NCBI RefSeq assembly: GCF_965213555.1
Contig: NZ_OZ243890.1
Coordinates: 806,001-870,000 of the forward strand
Direction: 5' to 3'
DNA length: 64,000 nt
Source: Acuticoccus sp965213555
Lineage (GTDB): Bacteria; Pseudomonadota; Alphaproteobacteria; Rhizobiales; Amorphaceae
The translations under genes were made by a program, and so were the position numbers. Below the pieces are notes generated by a model that ran no database searches, was not told the DNA's origin, and worked only from the letters and a program-made list of their open reading frames with translations. Of this stretch, positions 1 to 7,691 are shown piece after piece (positions within the stretch are counted from its first letter, which is position 1; every line of letters starts with the position of its first letter).

Positions 1-331
1 CGCTCGTCGCAACGTCAGGATCGTAGCCGCGCCCGCGGACGCTGGCGTGGCCGGCCACCGCAGCGACCTCGATGATGGCGCGGCGCGTCGGCCGGTCCAC
101 CAGCCAGTCGGCCTCGACGGGCGCGCCGAAGGGTCCGGCGACGACGGCGGTCATCCGCTCGGTGGCGGGACCGGAAAGCGCATCAAGGGTGCCCTCGCCC
201 CCGTCGGCGATGGCGACGGCCTGCGCGGTCGCGTCGAGGGCGCTCGCGGACAACCCCGCGAGCACCGCGTCGTTTGCCTCGACGGCCGTCAGGCTTCCGC
301 GGAACTTGTCGCAGGCAACTAGGATGAACAT
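1..331 (-). CDS. Glycerate kinase (GlxK/GckA type 1), N-terminal part, cut by the window edge
   Basis: Glycerate kinases of this family phosphorylate D-glycerate with ATP in glyoxylate, glycine or sugar-acid metabolism. The frame opens with ATG at 331 and stays open to base 1, giving 110 residues of a protein that normally has about 370-420. The start MFILVACDKFRGSL matches the family opening (I-APDSFKGSL). The hallmark IADGGEGTLDAL lies near residues 46-57, followed by a GPFG segment and an IIEVAAVAGH segment, which are also typical. It has the same orientation as the hypothetical gene just upstream, with a 63-base gap, so the two may be co-transcribed. The C-terminal half lies outside the window, so activity cannot be judged. 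Alternatives are other members of the same fold; the family call is fairly secure. Confidence 0.85.
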   Translation of the reverse strand, partial: MFILVACDKFRGSLTAVEANDAVLAGLSASALDATAQAVAIADGGEGTLDALSGPATERMTAVVAGPFGAPVEADWLVDRPTRRAIIEVAAVAGHASVRGRGYDPDVATS

Positions 332-394
332 GGATGCCGCCGGGTTGGCGGATGAGGGCGAGGCGTCGGCGGCGGAACCAGCGCCGGGCAATCG

Positions 395-781
395 TCAGGC
401 GTGGACGGGGACGCTGCAGGCGGTCATCTGCCAACCGTCGGCGATGTCCTCCGTCGCCAGCAGGCGCTGCTCGGCGGTCTCGGCGGCGAGGTGCACGTGC
501 ACCTCCGTGGCGCCGGCCTTGATTGCACGCAGGAGCGCGTCGCCGTGGTTGGCGAAGAGGTCGTCGCTCACGGCCTCCGCCGAGCCGATCAGCAGGGGCG
601 TGCGCCGCCCGTGAGCCTCGCACCGTGCTAGGATGAAGGTCCCCGGCTCGTGGCACGAGAAGTTCGTGAGACTGTACACCGACGCCACGTACCAGGCGCT
701 GCTCCAGCCCTGCCACCAGAACAGCGGGACCGAGTGCGGCGACCGGCCTGCTGCGGCGGACACGTAGTCATTGATGAGCAT
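395..781 (-). CDS. Conserved hypothetical protein, 128 aa
   Basis: No named domain is recognised. The protein starts MLINDYVSAAAG and has a Trp/Tyr-rich stretch (LFWWQGWSSAWYVASVYS, about residues 20-37). A half with the segment AGATEVHVHLAAET follows, which looks like an ordered alpha/beta fold. The frame stays open further upstream, but ATG at 781 is preferred because a strong AGGGAGG ribosome-binding site lies just upstream of it. The first part resembles small hypothetical proteins that I recall from Hyphomicrobiales; this is memory of a pattern, not a search. It lies upstream of the glycerate kinase in the same direction. No signal peptide or membrane segment is evident. Function unknown. 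Confidence 0.7.
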   Translation of the reverse strand: MLINDYVSAAAGRSPHSVPLFWWQGWSSAWYVASVYSLTNFSCHEPGTFILARCEAHGRRTPLLIGSAEAVSDDLFANHGDALLRAIKAGATEVHVHLAAETAEQRLLATEDIADGWQMTACSVPVHA

Positions 782-1157
782 GAAGCCTCCCTGCCAACTC
801 ACGCGCGCTGCGAACTTGACACCGTCGACCTTACCGCAACGTGTAGTGACGAACGAACGTGGAACGCACGGACCCCCGTAATACACAGCTTGTGGATAAC
901 CTTTTCGGCTTTCTTGTGACTGGCTCCATGACTCGCTCTTAGGTCGTATTCAGCAGACGGTACAAGCCTTGGACACGACAGACCTTCGTGTCGCCCAAGT
1001 CGTTCGTAAGGTGGACGGTTCCCGTCCCGCCGCCGAGCTGCCCCGCGCCGACCCCTGTCGAGTGGCACCGTGCTCGAAGCCCCGCCGTGGATGGACGATC
1101 CGTCGCAGGGAACGACCAGCCATCTGATGCGCCCGGAGCACAGGTGTCGCCAAAGCG
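782..1157. other. Non-coding gap of 376 bases
   Basis: No convincing gene on either strand: the open frames here have Arg/Ser-rich, low-complexity translations typical of shadow frames in GC-rich DNA. It should hold the promoter of the minus-strand hypothetical gene at 395-781 and the 3' end of the mutS-dapB transcript. The one clear motif is a perfect DnaA box near 895. Confidence 0.6.
891..899 (-). promoter_or_regulatory. Single perfect DnaA-box match (TTATCCACA)
   Basis: The plus strand reads TGTGGATAA, the reverse complement of the high-affinity DnaA box TTATCCACA, just after an AT-rich patch and about 110 bases upstream of the start at 781. No second perfect box was seen in this gap, so it is not an origin. 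It could be a DnaA-controlled promoter element or chance. Confidence 0.35.
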
Positions 1158-1958
1158 TCATGACGAGCGCAACCCGAGCACGTCGCGCATGGTGTAGAGC
1201 CCGGCCGGACGCCCGTCGGTCCAGCGTGCCGCGGCGACCGCCCCGCGGGCGAAGATGGCACGCTCTTCCGCACGGTGGGACAGGACGATCCGCTCCCCGT
1301 CAAGCGCAAGGACCACATCGTGCTCGCCGACCACCGTGCCGCCGCGCAGGGATGCGAACCCCACGGCGCCGTAGGGTCGGGGCCCGGTCTGGCCGTCTCG
1401 GCCTCGCACGGCGACGGCCCCGAGCGGTGCGCCGCGCGCGGCAGCCGCGGCCTCGCCGAGGAGCAGCGCGGTGCCCGACGGCGCGTCCACCTTGCGGCGG
1501 TGGTGCATCTCGACGACCTCGACGTCGGCGTCCGGCAGCGCGCGGGCGGCGTCGGCGACGAGCGCGGCAAGGAGCGTCACCCCGCGGGACATGTTGCCCG
1601 ACTTGACGATCGCAATGCGCTGTGCCGCGTCGGCGATGGCGCCGTCCTCGTCCGGGCTGAAGCCGGTGGTGCCGACGACGTGTGCGGCGCCCATCGCCGC
1701 GAGGCGGGGCGCCAGCGCAGCGCTCGCCGCCGGCGTCGTGAAGTCGATCACGGCGGCGCACGCGACGAACTCGCCGGCGTCGTCCGCTACGGTCACGCCG
1801 CACGGTGGCAGACCGGCGAGGGCGGCGGCGTCCATGCCCACGGCCGTGCCGCCCGGCCGGGATGTCGCCGCGGCGAGGCGGAGATCGCCGGCCTCGGCGA
1901 TCGCGCGCACGAGCGCGTGACCCATGCGCCCGCCGACGCCCGCGATCCCGACGTTCAT
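1158..1958 (-). CDS. dapB: 4-hydroxy-tetrahydrodipicolinate reductase DapB
   Basis: DapB reduces 4-hydroxy-tetrahydrodipicolinate with NAD(P)H in the lysine/meso-diaminopimelate pathway, which supplies peptidoglycan and lysine. The 266-residue protein has the usual length. Visible motifs are the N-terminal nucleotide-binding GIAGVGGRMGHAL, a VVGTTGFS segment near 94-101, the catalytic EMHHRRK near 150-156 and the substrate-binding DAPSGTALLLGEA at 158-170, then VGEHDVV. ATG at 1958 overlaps the stop of the upstream DUF1330 gene in an ATGA arrangement, which implies translational coupling. It is the last gene of a mutS-DUF1330-dapB unit. The call is secure. Confidence 0.96.
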   Translation of the reverse strand: MNVGIAGVGGRMGHALVRAIAEAGDLRLAAATSRPGGTAVGMDAAALAGLPPCGVTVADDAGEFVACAAVIDFTTPAASAALAPRLAAMGAAHVVGTTGFSPDEDGAIADAAQRIAIVKSGNMSRGVTLLAALVADAARALPDADVEVVEMHHRRKVDAPSGTALLLGEAAAAARGAPLGAVAVRGRDGQTGPRPYGAVGFASLRGGTVVGEHDVVLALDGERIVLSHRAEERAIFARGAVAAARWTDGRPAGLYTMRDVLGLRSS

Positions 1959-2275
1959 CCGGCCGTCGTGTCGCCCGGCTGCGGACCGTCGTAGCCCTCG
2001 ATGATGAGCTGCTCGGACACCGACACCGGCAGGCGCACCTTGAGCGCGGCCTGGTAGCCCTCGGAGTGCCAGCAGTCGAGCGCGGCCTGGTAGGACGGGA
2101 ACTCGATGACGACGTTGCGCTCCCGCGCGGAGCCGATGCTCGGCACGAACTCGCCGCCGCGCACGAGGAACCGTCCCCCGTGCGCGGCGATGGGCGCCGC
2201 GTTCAGCTTGACGTACTCCTTGTAAACCTCGGGGTCGGTCACGTCGACGCGGCCGATCCAGTACCCCTTCGCCAT
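1955..2275 (-). CDS. DUF1330 family protein
   Basis: A 106-residue protein of the DUF1330 type, a dimeric alpha/beta-barrel (ferredoxin-like) family without an agreed function. The start AKGYWIGRVDVTDPEVYKEY, the central GGRFLVRGGE and the ERNVVIEFPSYQAALDCW segment are characteristic. An in-frame GTG lies one codon upstream, but ATG at 2275 has better spacing from the GGAGGGG ribosome-binding site and overlaps the mutS stop (TGATG). Its own stop overlaps the dapB start. The tight packing suggests co-expression with mutS and dapB, although no functional link is known. Confidence 0.9.
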   Translation of the reverse strand: MAKGYWIGRVDVTDPEVYKEYVKLNAAPIAAHGGRFLVRGGEFVPSIGSARERNVVIEFPSYQAALDCWHSEGYQAALKVRLPVSVSEQLIIEGYDGPQPGDTTAG

Positions 2276-4965
2276 CACTCCCCTCCGCGTTGCTCGGCGG
2301 CCCGCGCCGCCTTGATGTCGTAGAGCGCCTCGAGCGCCTCGCGCGGGGATAGTGCGTCCGGGTCGACCGCGTCCAGCGCCGCCAGCGCGCGCGACGGCTT
2401 GGCGGTCGGGGCCTGGGCCTGCGGCGCGGCGGCGAAGAGCGGCAGGTCGGCGGCGAGCGCGGCGCGCGCGGCGCCGCGGTCCACCTCCTCGAGCCGGGCG
2501 AGGACGTCCCGGGCGCGCCGCACCACCGTCGCGGGGAGCCCCGCGAGGCGGGCCACCTGGACGCCGTAGGAGTGGTCCGCCGCGCCCTCCACGACCTCGT
2601 GCAGGAACACGATCTCGCCACGGAACTCCTTCACGCGCATGGTGGCGTTGACGATGCGTGCGCGGCGCTCGGCGAGCGCGGTGACCTCGTGGTAGTGCGT
2701 GGCGAACAGGGTGCGGCAGCCGAGGTCGTTGAGCCGCTCGAGCGCGGCCCAGGCGATAGACAGGCCGTCGAAGGTCGCCGTGCCGCGACCCACCTCGTCG
2801 AGGACGACCAGCGAGGCCGGTCCCGCCTGGTTCAGGATGGCGGCGAGCTCCACCATCTCGACCATGAACGTGGAACGGCCGGCGGCGAGGTCGTCGGAGG
2901 CGCCGATGCGCGAGAACAGCCGGTCGACGATGCCGATGCGCGCGCGCGTCGCGGGCACGAAGGAGCCCGCCTGGGCGAGCACGGCGATCAACGCGTTCTG
3001 CCGCAGGTAGGTGGACTTGCCGCCCATGTTGGGCCCGGTGAGGATCACCGACAGCGCGAGCCCGTCGCCGTCCGGCGGCGACAGCGTGCAGTCGTTCGGC
3101 ACGAAGCGCGACGCATCCTCAAGCGCCGCCTCCACCACGGGATGCCGCCCGCCGACGACCTCGAAGTCGAGGCCGTCCATCACGTCGGGCCGCACCCAGC
3201 GCGAGGCGACGGCGCGCTCGGCGAGCGCAGCAGCGACGTCCAATTCGGCCATGGCATCCGCCACTGCGGCGATGAAGGGCCGCTCGGCGACGACGTCAGC
3301 GATGAGGGCCGCGAAGATCGACGCCTCCGCCGCCCGCGCGTCGTCCGCCGCAGCGAGGATGCGCGACTCGAGGTCCCGCAGCGCGTCGGTGGTGAAGCGG
3401 ACCGCCGAGGCGAGGCTCTGGCGGTGCTGGTAGGTGCCGTTACTGCGCAGGGTGTCGGCGTGGCCGGCGGGCACCTCGACGAACCAGCCGAGCACGGCGT
3501 TGTGCTTGATCTTGAGCGAACGGACGCCGGTGCGCTCCACGTAGTCGGCCTGCAGGCGGGCGACGTAGCGCCTCGCCTCGCGCTGCAGGGTGCGTGCCTC
3601 GTCGAGGGCGGCGTTTATCCCCTCGGCGACGAAGCCGTCGGGGGCATTCGCCGCGGCGGCGCGCTCGTCGAGCGTCGCTGCGAGGCGGCCGCCGAGCGCG
3701 CCGGGGGCTTCGGCGAGGCGCCTCGCCGCCTCTGCGAGGAGCACCGGAGGGTTCCTCGGCAGGACGGCGGCCGTGGCGGCGCCAGCGGCGAGCGCCTGGC
3801 CCACGGCGAGCGCGTCTCTTGGCTGTCCCCGGCCGGCGGCGAGGCGGCCGACGGCGCGCATCGCGTCGGGCGCCGACTTCAGGGTGGTGCGCACGCCCGC
3901 GCGCGAGCGAGGGTCGGCGACGAAGGCGGCCACCGCATCGTGCCGGGCGGCGATCTCCTCGCCGCACGTGGACGGGCTCGCCAAGCGGTCGGCGAGGCGC
4001 TGGGCGCCGATGCCGGACACGGTGCGGTCCACCGCGGACAGGAGCGTCGGCCCGTCGGCCCGCGCAGGTCGGGTGAGCTCGAGGCTCGCGCGCGTCGCCG
4101 CGTCGATGGCCATGATCCTTCCCGGCGCGTCCTTGGCGGGAGGGTCGAGGGGGGGCGCGCCGGCGGGCTGCGTCTCGGTGAGGTAGTCCACGAGCGCCGC
4201 GCCGGCGGCGGCCTCCGCCGCGCCGAACGCGCCGAACGCTTCGAGGTCGGCGACACCGTAGGCCGAGGCGAGCCGTGCGGCGGCGCCTGCGATGCGGAAC
4301 GCCGAGGGCGCGCGGCGCGCCACGGACACCCGGGGCGGCAGCGCCGGCAGCGCGACGCCCTCCGGCGCGATGACCTCCACCGGATCGAGCCGCGCGAGCT
4401 CTGCGCCGAGCGCCTCCTCATCCGCCTCCGAAAGCACGAAGCGGCCAGCGGCGACGTCCGCAGCCGCGATCCCGACCCGCCCCCTCACCGGCGCCAACGC
4501 CACGAGCCGCGCCGGCCGCGACGGGTCGAGAAGCCGCTCCTCCGTCACCGTCCCCGGCGTCACGATGCGCACGACAGCACGCGCCACCACCGACTTCGCG
4601 CCGCGCCGCCGCGCCTCGGCCGGGTCCTCCACCTGCTCGGCGATGACGACGCGGAAGTTCTGCGCGATCAGCCGCGCCAGGTAGTCCTCGGCGGCATGGA
4701 CCGGCACGCCCGCCATCTTGACCGGCTCGCCGCCGTGCATGCCGCGCGTGGTGCAGTGGATGGACAACGCGCGCGCGGCGACCACGGCGTCCTCGAAGAA
4801 CAGCTCGTAGAAGTCGCCCATGCGGTAGAACAGCAGCCCCTCGGGATGCTCGGCCTTGATGGCGAGGTACTGCGCCATCATTGGCGTCGCGCCGGGGACG
4901 ACGGCGTCGGCCGCTCGCCGATCCTCCTCGTCGCGATCAGGCTCGGCGCGCGCGCTTGCGTCCAC
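2275..4965 (-). CDS. mutS: DNA mismatch repair protein MutS
   Basis: MutS recognises base mismatches and small loops and recruits MutL. The protein has 896 residues, typical of MutS1 with a short N-terminal extension of about 25 residues. The mismatch-reading Phe-x-Glu motif is seen as GDFYELFF at residues 50-57. The connector, lever and clamp regions follow, then the ATPase domain with Walker A GPNMGGKST near residue 650, a Walker B region ending VVLDEVGRGT, and TLFATHYHEVTAL. A linker rich in Ala and Pro precedes a C-terminal tail (SPREALEALYDIKA) typical of the tetramerisation/beta-clamp region. The upstream gap of 218 bases to the divergent TRAP gene should contain its promoter. Confidence 0.98.
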   Translation of the reverse strand: MDASARAEPDRDEEDRRAADAVVPGATPMMAQYLAIKAEHPEGLLFYRMGDFYELFFEDAVVAARALSIHCTTRGMHGGEPVKMAGVPVHAAEDYLARLIAQNFRVVIAEQVEDPAEARRRGAKSVVARAVVRIVTPGTVTEERLLDPSRPARLVALAPVRGRVGIAAADVAAGRFVLSEADEEALGAELARLDPVEVIAPEGVALPALPPRVSVARRAPSAFRIAGAAARLASAYGVADLEAFGAFGAAEAAAGAALVDYLTETQPAGAPPLDPPAKDAPGRIMAIDAATRASLELTRPARADGPTLLSAVDRTVSGIGAQRLADRLASPSTCGEEIAARHDAVAAFVADPRSRAGVRTTLKSAPDAMRAVGRLAAGRGQPRDALAVGQALAAGAATAAVLPRNPPVLLAEAARRLAEAPGALGGRLAATLDERAAAANAPDGFVAEGINAALDEARTLQREARRYVARLQADYVERTGVRSLKIKHNAVLGWFVEVPAGHADTLRSNGTYQHRQSLASAVRFTTDALRDLESRILAAADDARAAEASIFAALIADVVAERPFIAAVADAMAELDVAAALAERAVASRWVRPDVMDGLDFEVVGGRHPVVEAALEDASRFVPNDCTLSPPDGDGLALSVILTGPNMGGKSTYLRQNALIAVLAQAGSFVPATRARIGIVDRLFSRIGASDDLAAGRSTFMVEMVELAAILNQAGPASLVVLDEVGRGTATFDGLSIAWAALERLNDLGCRTLFATHYHEVTALAERRARIVNATMRVKEFRGEIVFLHEVVEGAADHSYGVQVARLAGLPATVVRRARDVLARLEEVDRGAARAALAADLPLFAAAPQAQAPTAKPSRALAALDAVDPDALSPREALEALYDIKAARAAEQRGGE

Positions 4966-5183
4966 GGTTCATCCCAAGGTGCGCAGGCAGGCTAGAAAGA
5001 CGGGCGCGGTGCTTCAAGCAAGGCGCGCCGCAATCCACACGCGGCCGGCGCGCGCGGCACCGGCAAGGCAGATCGTTGCCAGCAATCGACGGTCTTTGCT
5101 ACCGTCGGGCAACCGGGCGGACGGCCCGGACAAGATCCCTGCACGGCCTCGTCCCGTGATGGGACCACGTAGGGAGGACGATC

Positions 5184-6209
5184 ATGCGCTTCACAAGGTC
5201 CGCTTGCACCCTCATCGCGTCGGCGGCCGTCGTCCTCGGCGCGGCCGCTGCGGGCGCGCAGGAGCACACGCTGCGCATCCAGACGCACCACTCGGCGGAG
5301 TCCACCGTCGGCGAGGCGGCGGCGCAGTTCTTCGACGACGTCGAGACGATGTCGGGCGGGCGCATCGTCTTCGAGCCGTTCTACTCCTCCTCCGTGGTCA
5401 AGTCGGTGGAGACGTTCGACGCGGTGCTGAACGGCATCCTCGACGCCGACCTCACCGCCGGCAGCTACCAGACCGGCAAGGACACCGCGTTCCAGTTCGT
5501 CGGCGACCCCATGGGGGGCTACGACACGCCCTGGCAGCTCTACGCCTTCGTCTACGTCGGCGGCGGCCTCGAGGAGGCGCGAGAGCTCTACGCCTCGTTC
5601 GGCATGCACCTCGTCGGCTTCCACATCGCCGCGTCCGAGTCGCTCGCTTCGACGCGGCCGCTCGCGGGCGTCGCCGACCTCCAAGGCTTCAAGTTCCGCT
5701 CGCCGCCCGGCATGGAGACGATGATCTTCGCCAAGCTCGGCGCCTCGCCCATCGTGATGGACTTCACCGAGGTCTTCACCGCGCTCGAGGCGGGCCTCAT
5801 CGAGGGCGCGGACATGGCGAACCTCGACGTCAACCGGTCGGCTGGGCTGCACGACGTCGCCAAGCATGCGACCTACCCTGGCTTCCACTCCACCCCTGCC
5901 AACCACTTCGCCATCCGTCAGGACGTGTGGGACGCGATGTCCGAGGACCTGCAGCGCATCGTCGAGGTGGGGCACCAGAAGTTCGCCTTCCGCCTCACCC
6001 TGACCGGCTCGGTCGCCACCGAGGAGGCAGCGCGGCAGCTCGAGGCCGAGGGCGTCACCCTGCACGACTGGTCCGTGGAGGACCGCGCAGCCTACCGGAA
6101 GGCCGCACTCGCCTCGTGGGACGAGTTCGCCGACAGCGACGCCGCCCGCGAGCTCGTCCAAATGCACAAGGACTTCATCGAGGTGATCGGGCTGGCGGGC
6201 GCCGAGTAG
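5184..6209 (+). CDS. TRAP transporter solute-binding protein (DctP family), orphan
   Basis: A periplasmic binding protein of 341 residues for a TRAP (Na+ or H+ coupled) organic-acid transporter. A signal peptide is clear: basic MRFTRSA, a hydrophobic core, then AGAQ near residue 26. The mature part begins EHTLRIQTHHSAESTVGEAA, the usual DctP opening. The segment LQGFKFRSPPGM near 170-181 contains the Arg expected to bind the substrate carboxylate, and VFTALEAGLIEGAD is another family signature. The ribosome-binding site AGGGAGGA precedes ATG. No DctQ or DctM membrane subunits are in the window, so it must use permeases encoded elsewhere or be an orphan. The enolase-superfamily gene follows after 32 bases, which suggests uptake and breakdown of an acid sugar or hydroxy acid. 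Confidence 0.93.
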   Translation: MRFTRSACTLIASAAVVLGAAAAGAQEHTLRIQTHHSAESTVGEAAAQFFDDVETMSGGRIVFEPFYSSSVVKSVETFDAVLNGILDADLTAGSYQTGKDTAFQFVGDPMGGYDTPWQLYAFVYVGGGLEEARELYASFGMHLVGFHIAASESLASTRPLAGVADLQGFKFRSPPGMETMIFAKLGASPIVMDFTEVFTALEAGLIEGADMANLDVNRSAGLHDVAKHATYPGFHSTPANHFAIRQDVWDAMSEDLQRIVEVGHQKFAFRLTLTGSVATEEAARQLEAEGVTLHDWSVEDRAAYRKAALASWDEFADSDAARELVQMHKDFIEVIGLAGAE

Positions 6210-6241
6210 GCCGCGGCCATCGCACAAGGGGCCCTGCAGGC

Positions 6242-7387
6242 ATGAGCGCACCGGAGGGTGTGGCCCCTGGGCTGCCCACCATCGAGCCGATGCGCATTGA
6301 GCGCGCGGAGACGTTCCTCGTCGAGATCCCCTTCGAGCTGAAGGGGTCGGGCGTCGGCATCATGCCGACGACATGGAACAGCCTCGACTTCGCGCTGGTG
6401 CGCCTCACCGACGATCGCGGCAACGTCGGCTGGGGCGAGGGCTTCGGCTACCAGGTCGCGGCCGCCACACGGCTCCTGATGGAGCGCCTCGTGCTGCCGA
6501 CCCTCGTCGGCGAGGTGGTGGACGACATCGCGGCCTGGAACCTCACCGCCCAGCGCATGACGCACCTGTTCGGCCGCTTCGGCGGCACGGTGTTCGCGAT
6601 CGGCGGCGTCGACATCGCGCTGTGGGACCTCGCCGCGCGCCGCGCCGGTTTACCCCTCGCCGAGCTCCTGTCGGACGCGCCGCTGGCATCGGCATCGCTC
6701 CCGTTCTACGGCTCGCTCGTGCGCTACGGCGAGGACGCGCTGGTGCGCGAGGCCGTCGCGCGGTCGCAGGACGAGGGCTTTGCGCGCATCAAGCTGCACG
6801 AGGTCGAGGTGCCGCTGATCCTAGCGGCACGGGAGACGGCGCCCGATGCCTCAATCGCGGCGGACATCAACTGTGCCTGGTCGGCCGAGTTCGTGGACGA
6901 GCATCGGGACGACCTCGTCGGCGCGCGCCTCGAGTGGCTCGAGGAGCCGGTGTTTCCGCCCGAGGACTTCGCGGCGCTCGCGGCGATGCGCGGCGGCCCG
7001 TTTCCCATCGCGGCGGGCGAGAACCTGTCGACGGCCCGCCAATGCGCGCAGATGCTGTCGGCCGGGGCCGTCGACGTCTTCCAGCCGAGCCCCACCAAGG
7101 TCGGCGGGTTGTCCGAGACGTGGCGCGCGCTCGACATGGGCGCCCACCACGGCGTCCGGCTGTGCCCGCACACGCCGTACTTCGGGCCAGGGATGCACGT
7201 GGCGCTGCACATGGCGGCGGCGCGGTCCGACGTCGAGGCGCTGGAGTGGCTGTTCGTCGACCCCGAGGCTTGGATCACGGACGTGCCGGGGCTGCGGACC
7301 GGCGACACCGTCCGCGTGCCGGACGGCCCTGGCATCGGCTTCGAGCCGGACATGGCCGTCATCGAGCGCTACGCCGCGCGGCGGTGA
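6242..7387 (+). CDS. Mandelate racemase/muconate lactonizing enzyme family (enolase superfamily)
   Basis: A cytoplasmic enolase-superfamily enzyme of 381 residues that abstracts a proton alpha to a carboxylate using Mg2+. The capping domain runs from about 15 to 140, then the barrel. Visible barrel motifs are RIKLHE (Lys base region), ADINCAW (first metal Asp), WLEEPVF (Glu), AAGENLS (Glu), DVFQPSPTKVGG, and LCPHTPYFGPG (general-base His). The His-containing pattern points to the mandelate racemase-like side, not muconate cycloisomerase. Substrate cannot be read from sequence; an acid-sugar dehydratase or a racemase is possible. ATG at 6242 was chosen for its place right after the TRAP gene; a second in-frame ATG lies about 50 bases downstream. 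Likely co-transcribed with the TRAP binding protein. Confidence 0.9.
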   Translation: MSAPEGVAPGLPTIEPMRIERAETFLVEIPFELKGSGVGIMPTTWNSLDFALVRLTDDRGNVGWGEGFGYQVAAATRLLMERLVLPTLVGEVVDDIAAWNLTAQRMTHLFGRFGGTVFAIGGVDIALWDLAARRAGLPLAELLSDAPLASASLPFYGSLVRYGEDALVREAVARSQDEGFARIKLHEVEVPLILAARETAPDASIAADINCAWSAEFVDEHRDDLVGARLEWLEEPVFPPEDFAALAAMRGGPFPIAAGENLSTARQCAQMLSAGAVDVFQPSPTKVGGLSETWRALDMGAHHGVRLCPHTPYFGPGMHVALHMAAARSDVEALEWLFVDPEAWITDVPGLRTGDTVRVPDGPGIGFEPDMAVIERYAARR

Positions 7388-7691
7388 AGCCGACCTAAAG
7401 CTCCAAGCCCGTCGCGGGCTACAGACGAAAGATCTCAACGTCGACCGACGTGTCCCCCGTCGTCGAGGCCCGCACGATCGCGCCGTTGAACTTCAACCTG
7501 TCATGACGCTGGTGTGTTGCCGCGCGCGGTCGGCGGGCCCGTCCTCTCGCTGATGGGCAGGTCAGGCCGAGACGCGGTGGCATCGTCGCCCGACGCCGGT
7601 CGCGGACGCTGCTCGCCGGCCGTGCGTGTGGACGGCGCTGCTGGAACGCGCTTACCTCGCACCAACAATGAGTGTCGTGAGGGAGGGGACC
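7388..7691. other. Intergenic region upstream of maeB, 304 bases
   Basis: No full gene was found. A short inverted repeat AGCCCG-TCG-CGGGCT lies near 7406-7420, soon after the enolase-family stop, and may act as a weak terminator. On the minus strand, about 7419-7500 reads as a protein-like tail (FNGAIVRASTTGDTSVDVEI) ending in a stop, with nothing gene-like upstream of it in that frame. The right end carries the maeB ribosome-binding site. Confidence 0.4.

Noticed and set aside
2572..4995. 807-residue plus-strand open frame opposite mutS
   Set aside because: Arg/Gly/His-rich mirror of the mutS reading frame, with no domain; high-GC antisense frames are commonly open.
4856..7387. Very long open frame running through the mutS-TRAP gap into the enolase-family gene
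   Set aside because: Codon pattern before 6242 is Arg-rich and overlaps the real TRAP gene in another frame. The gene starts at 6242.
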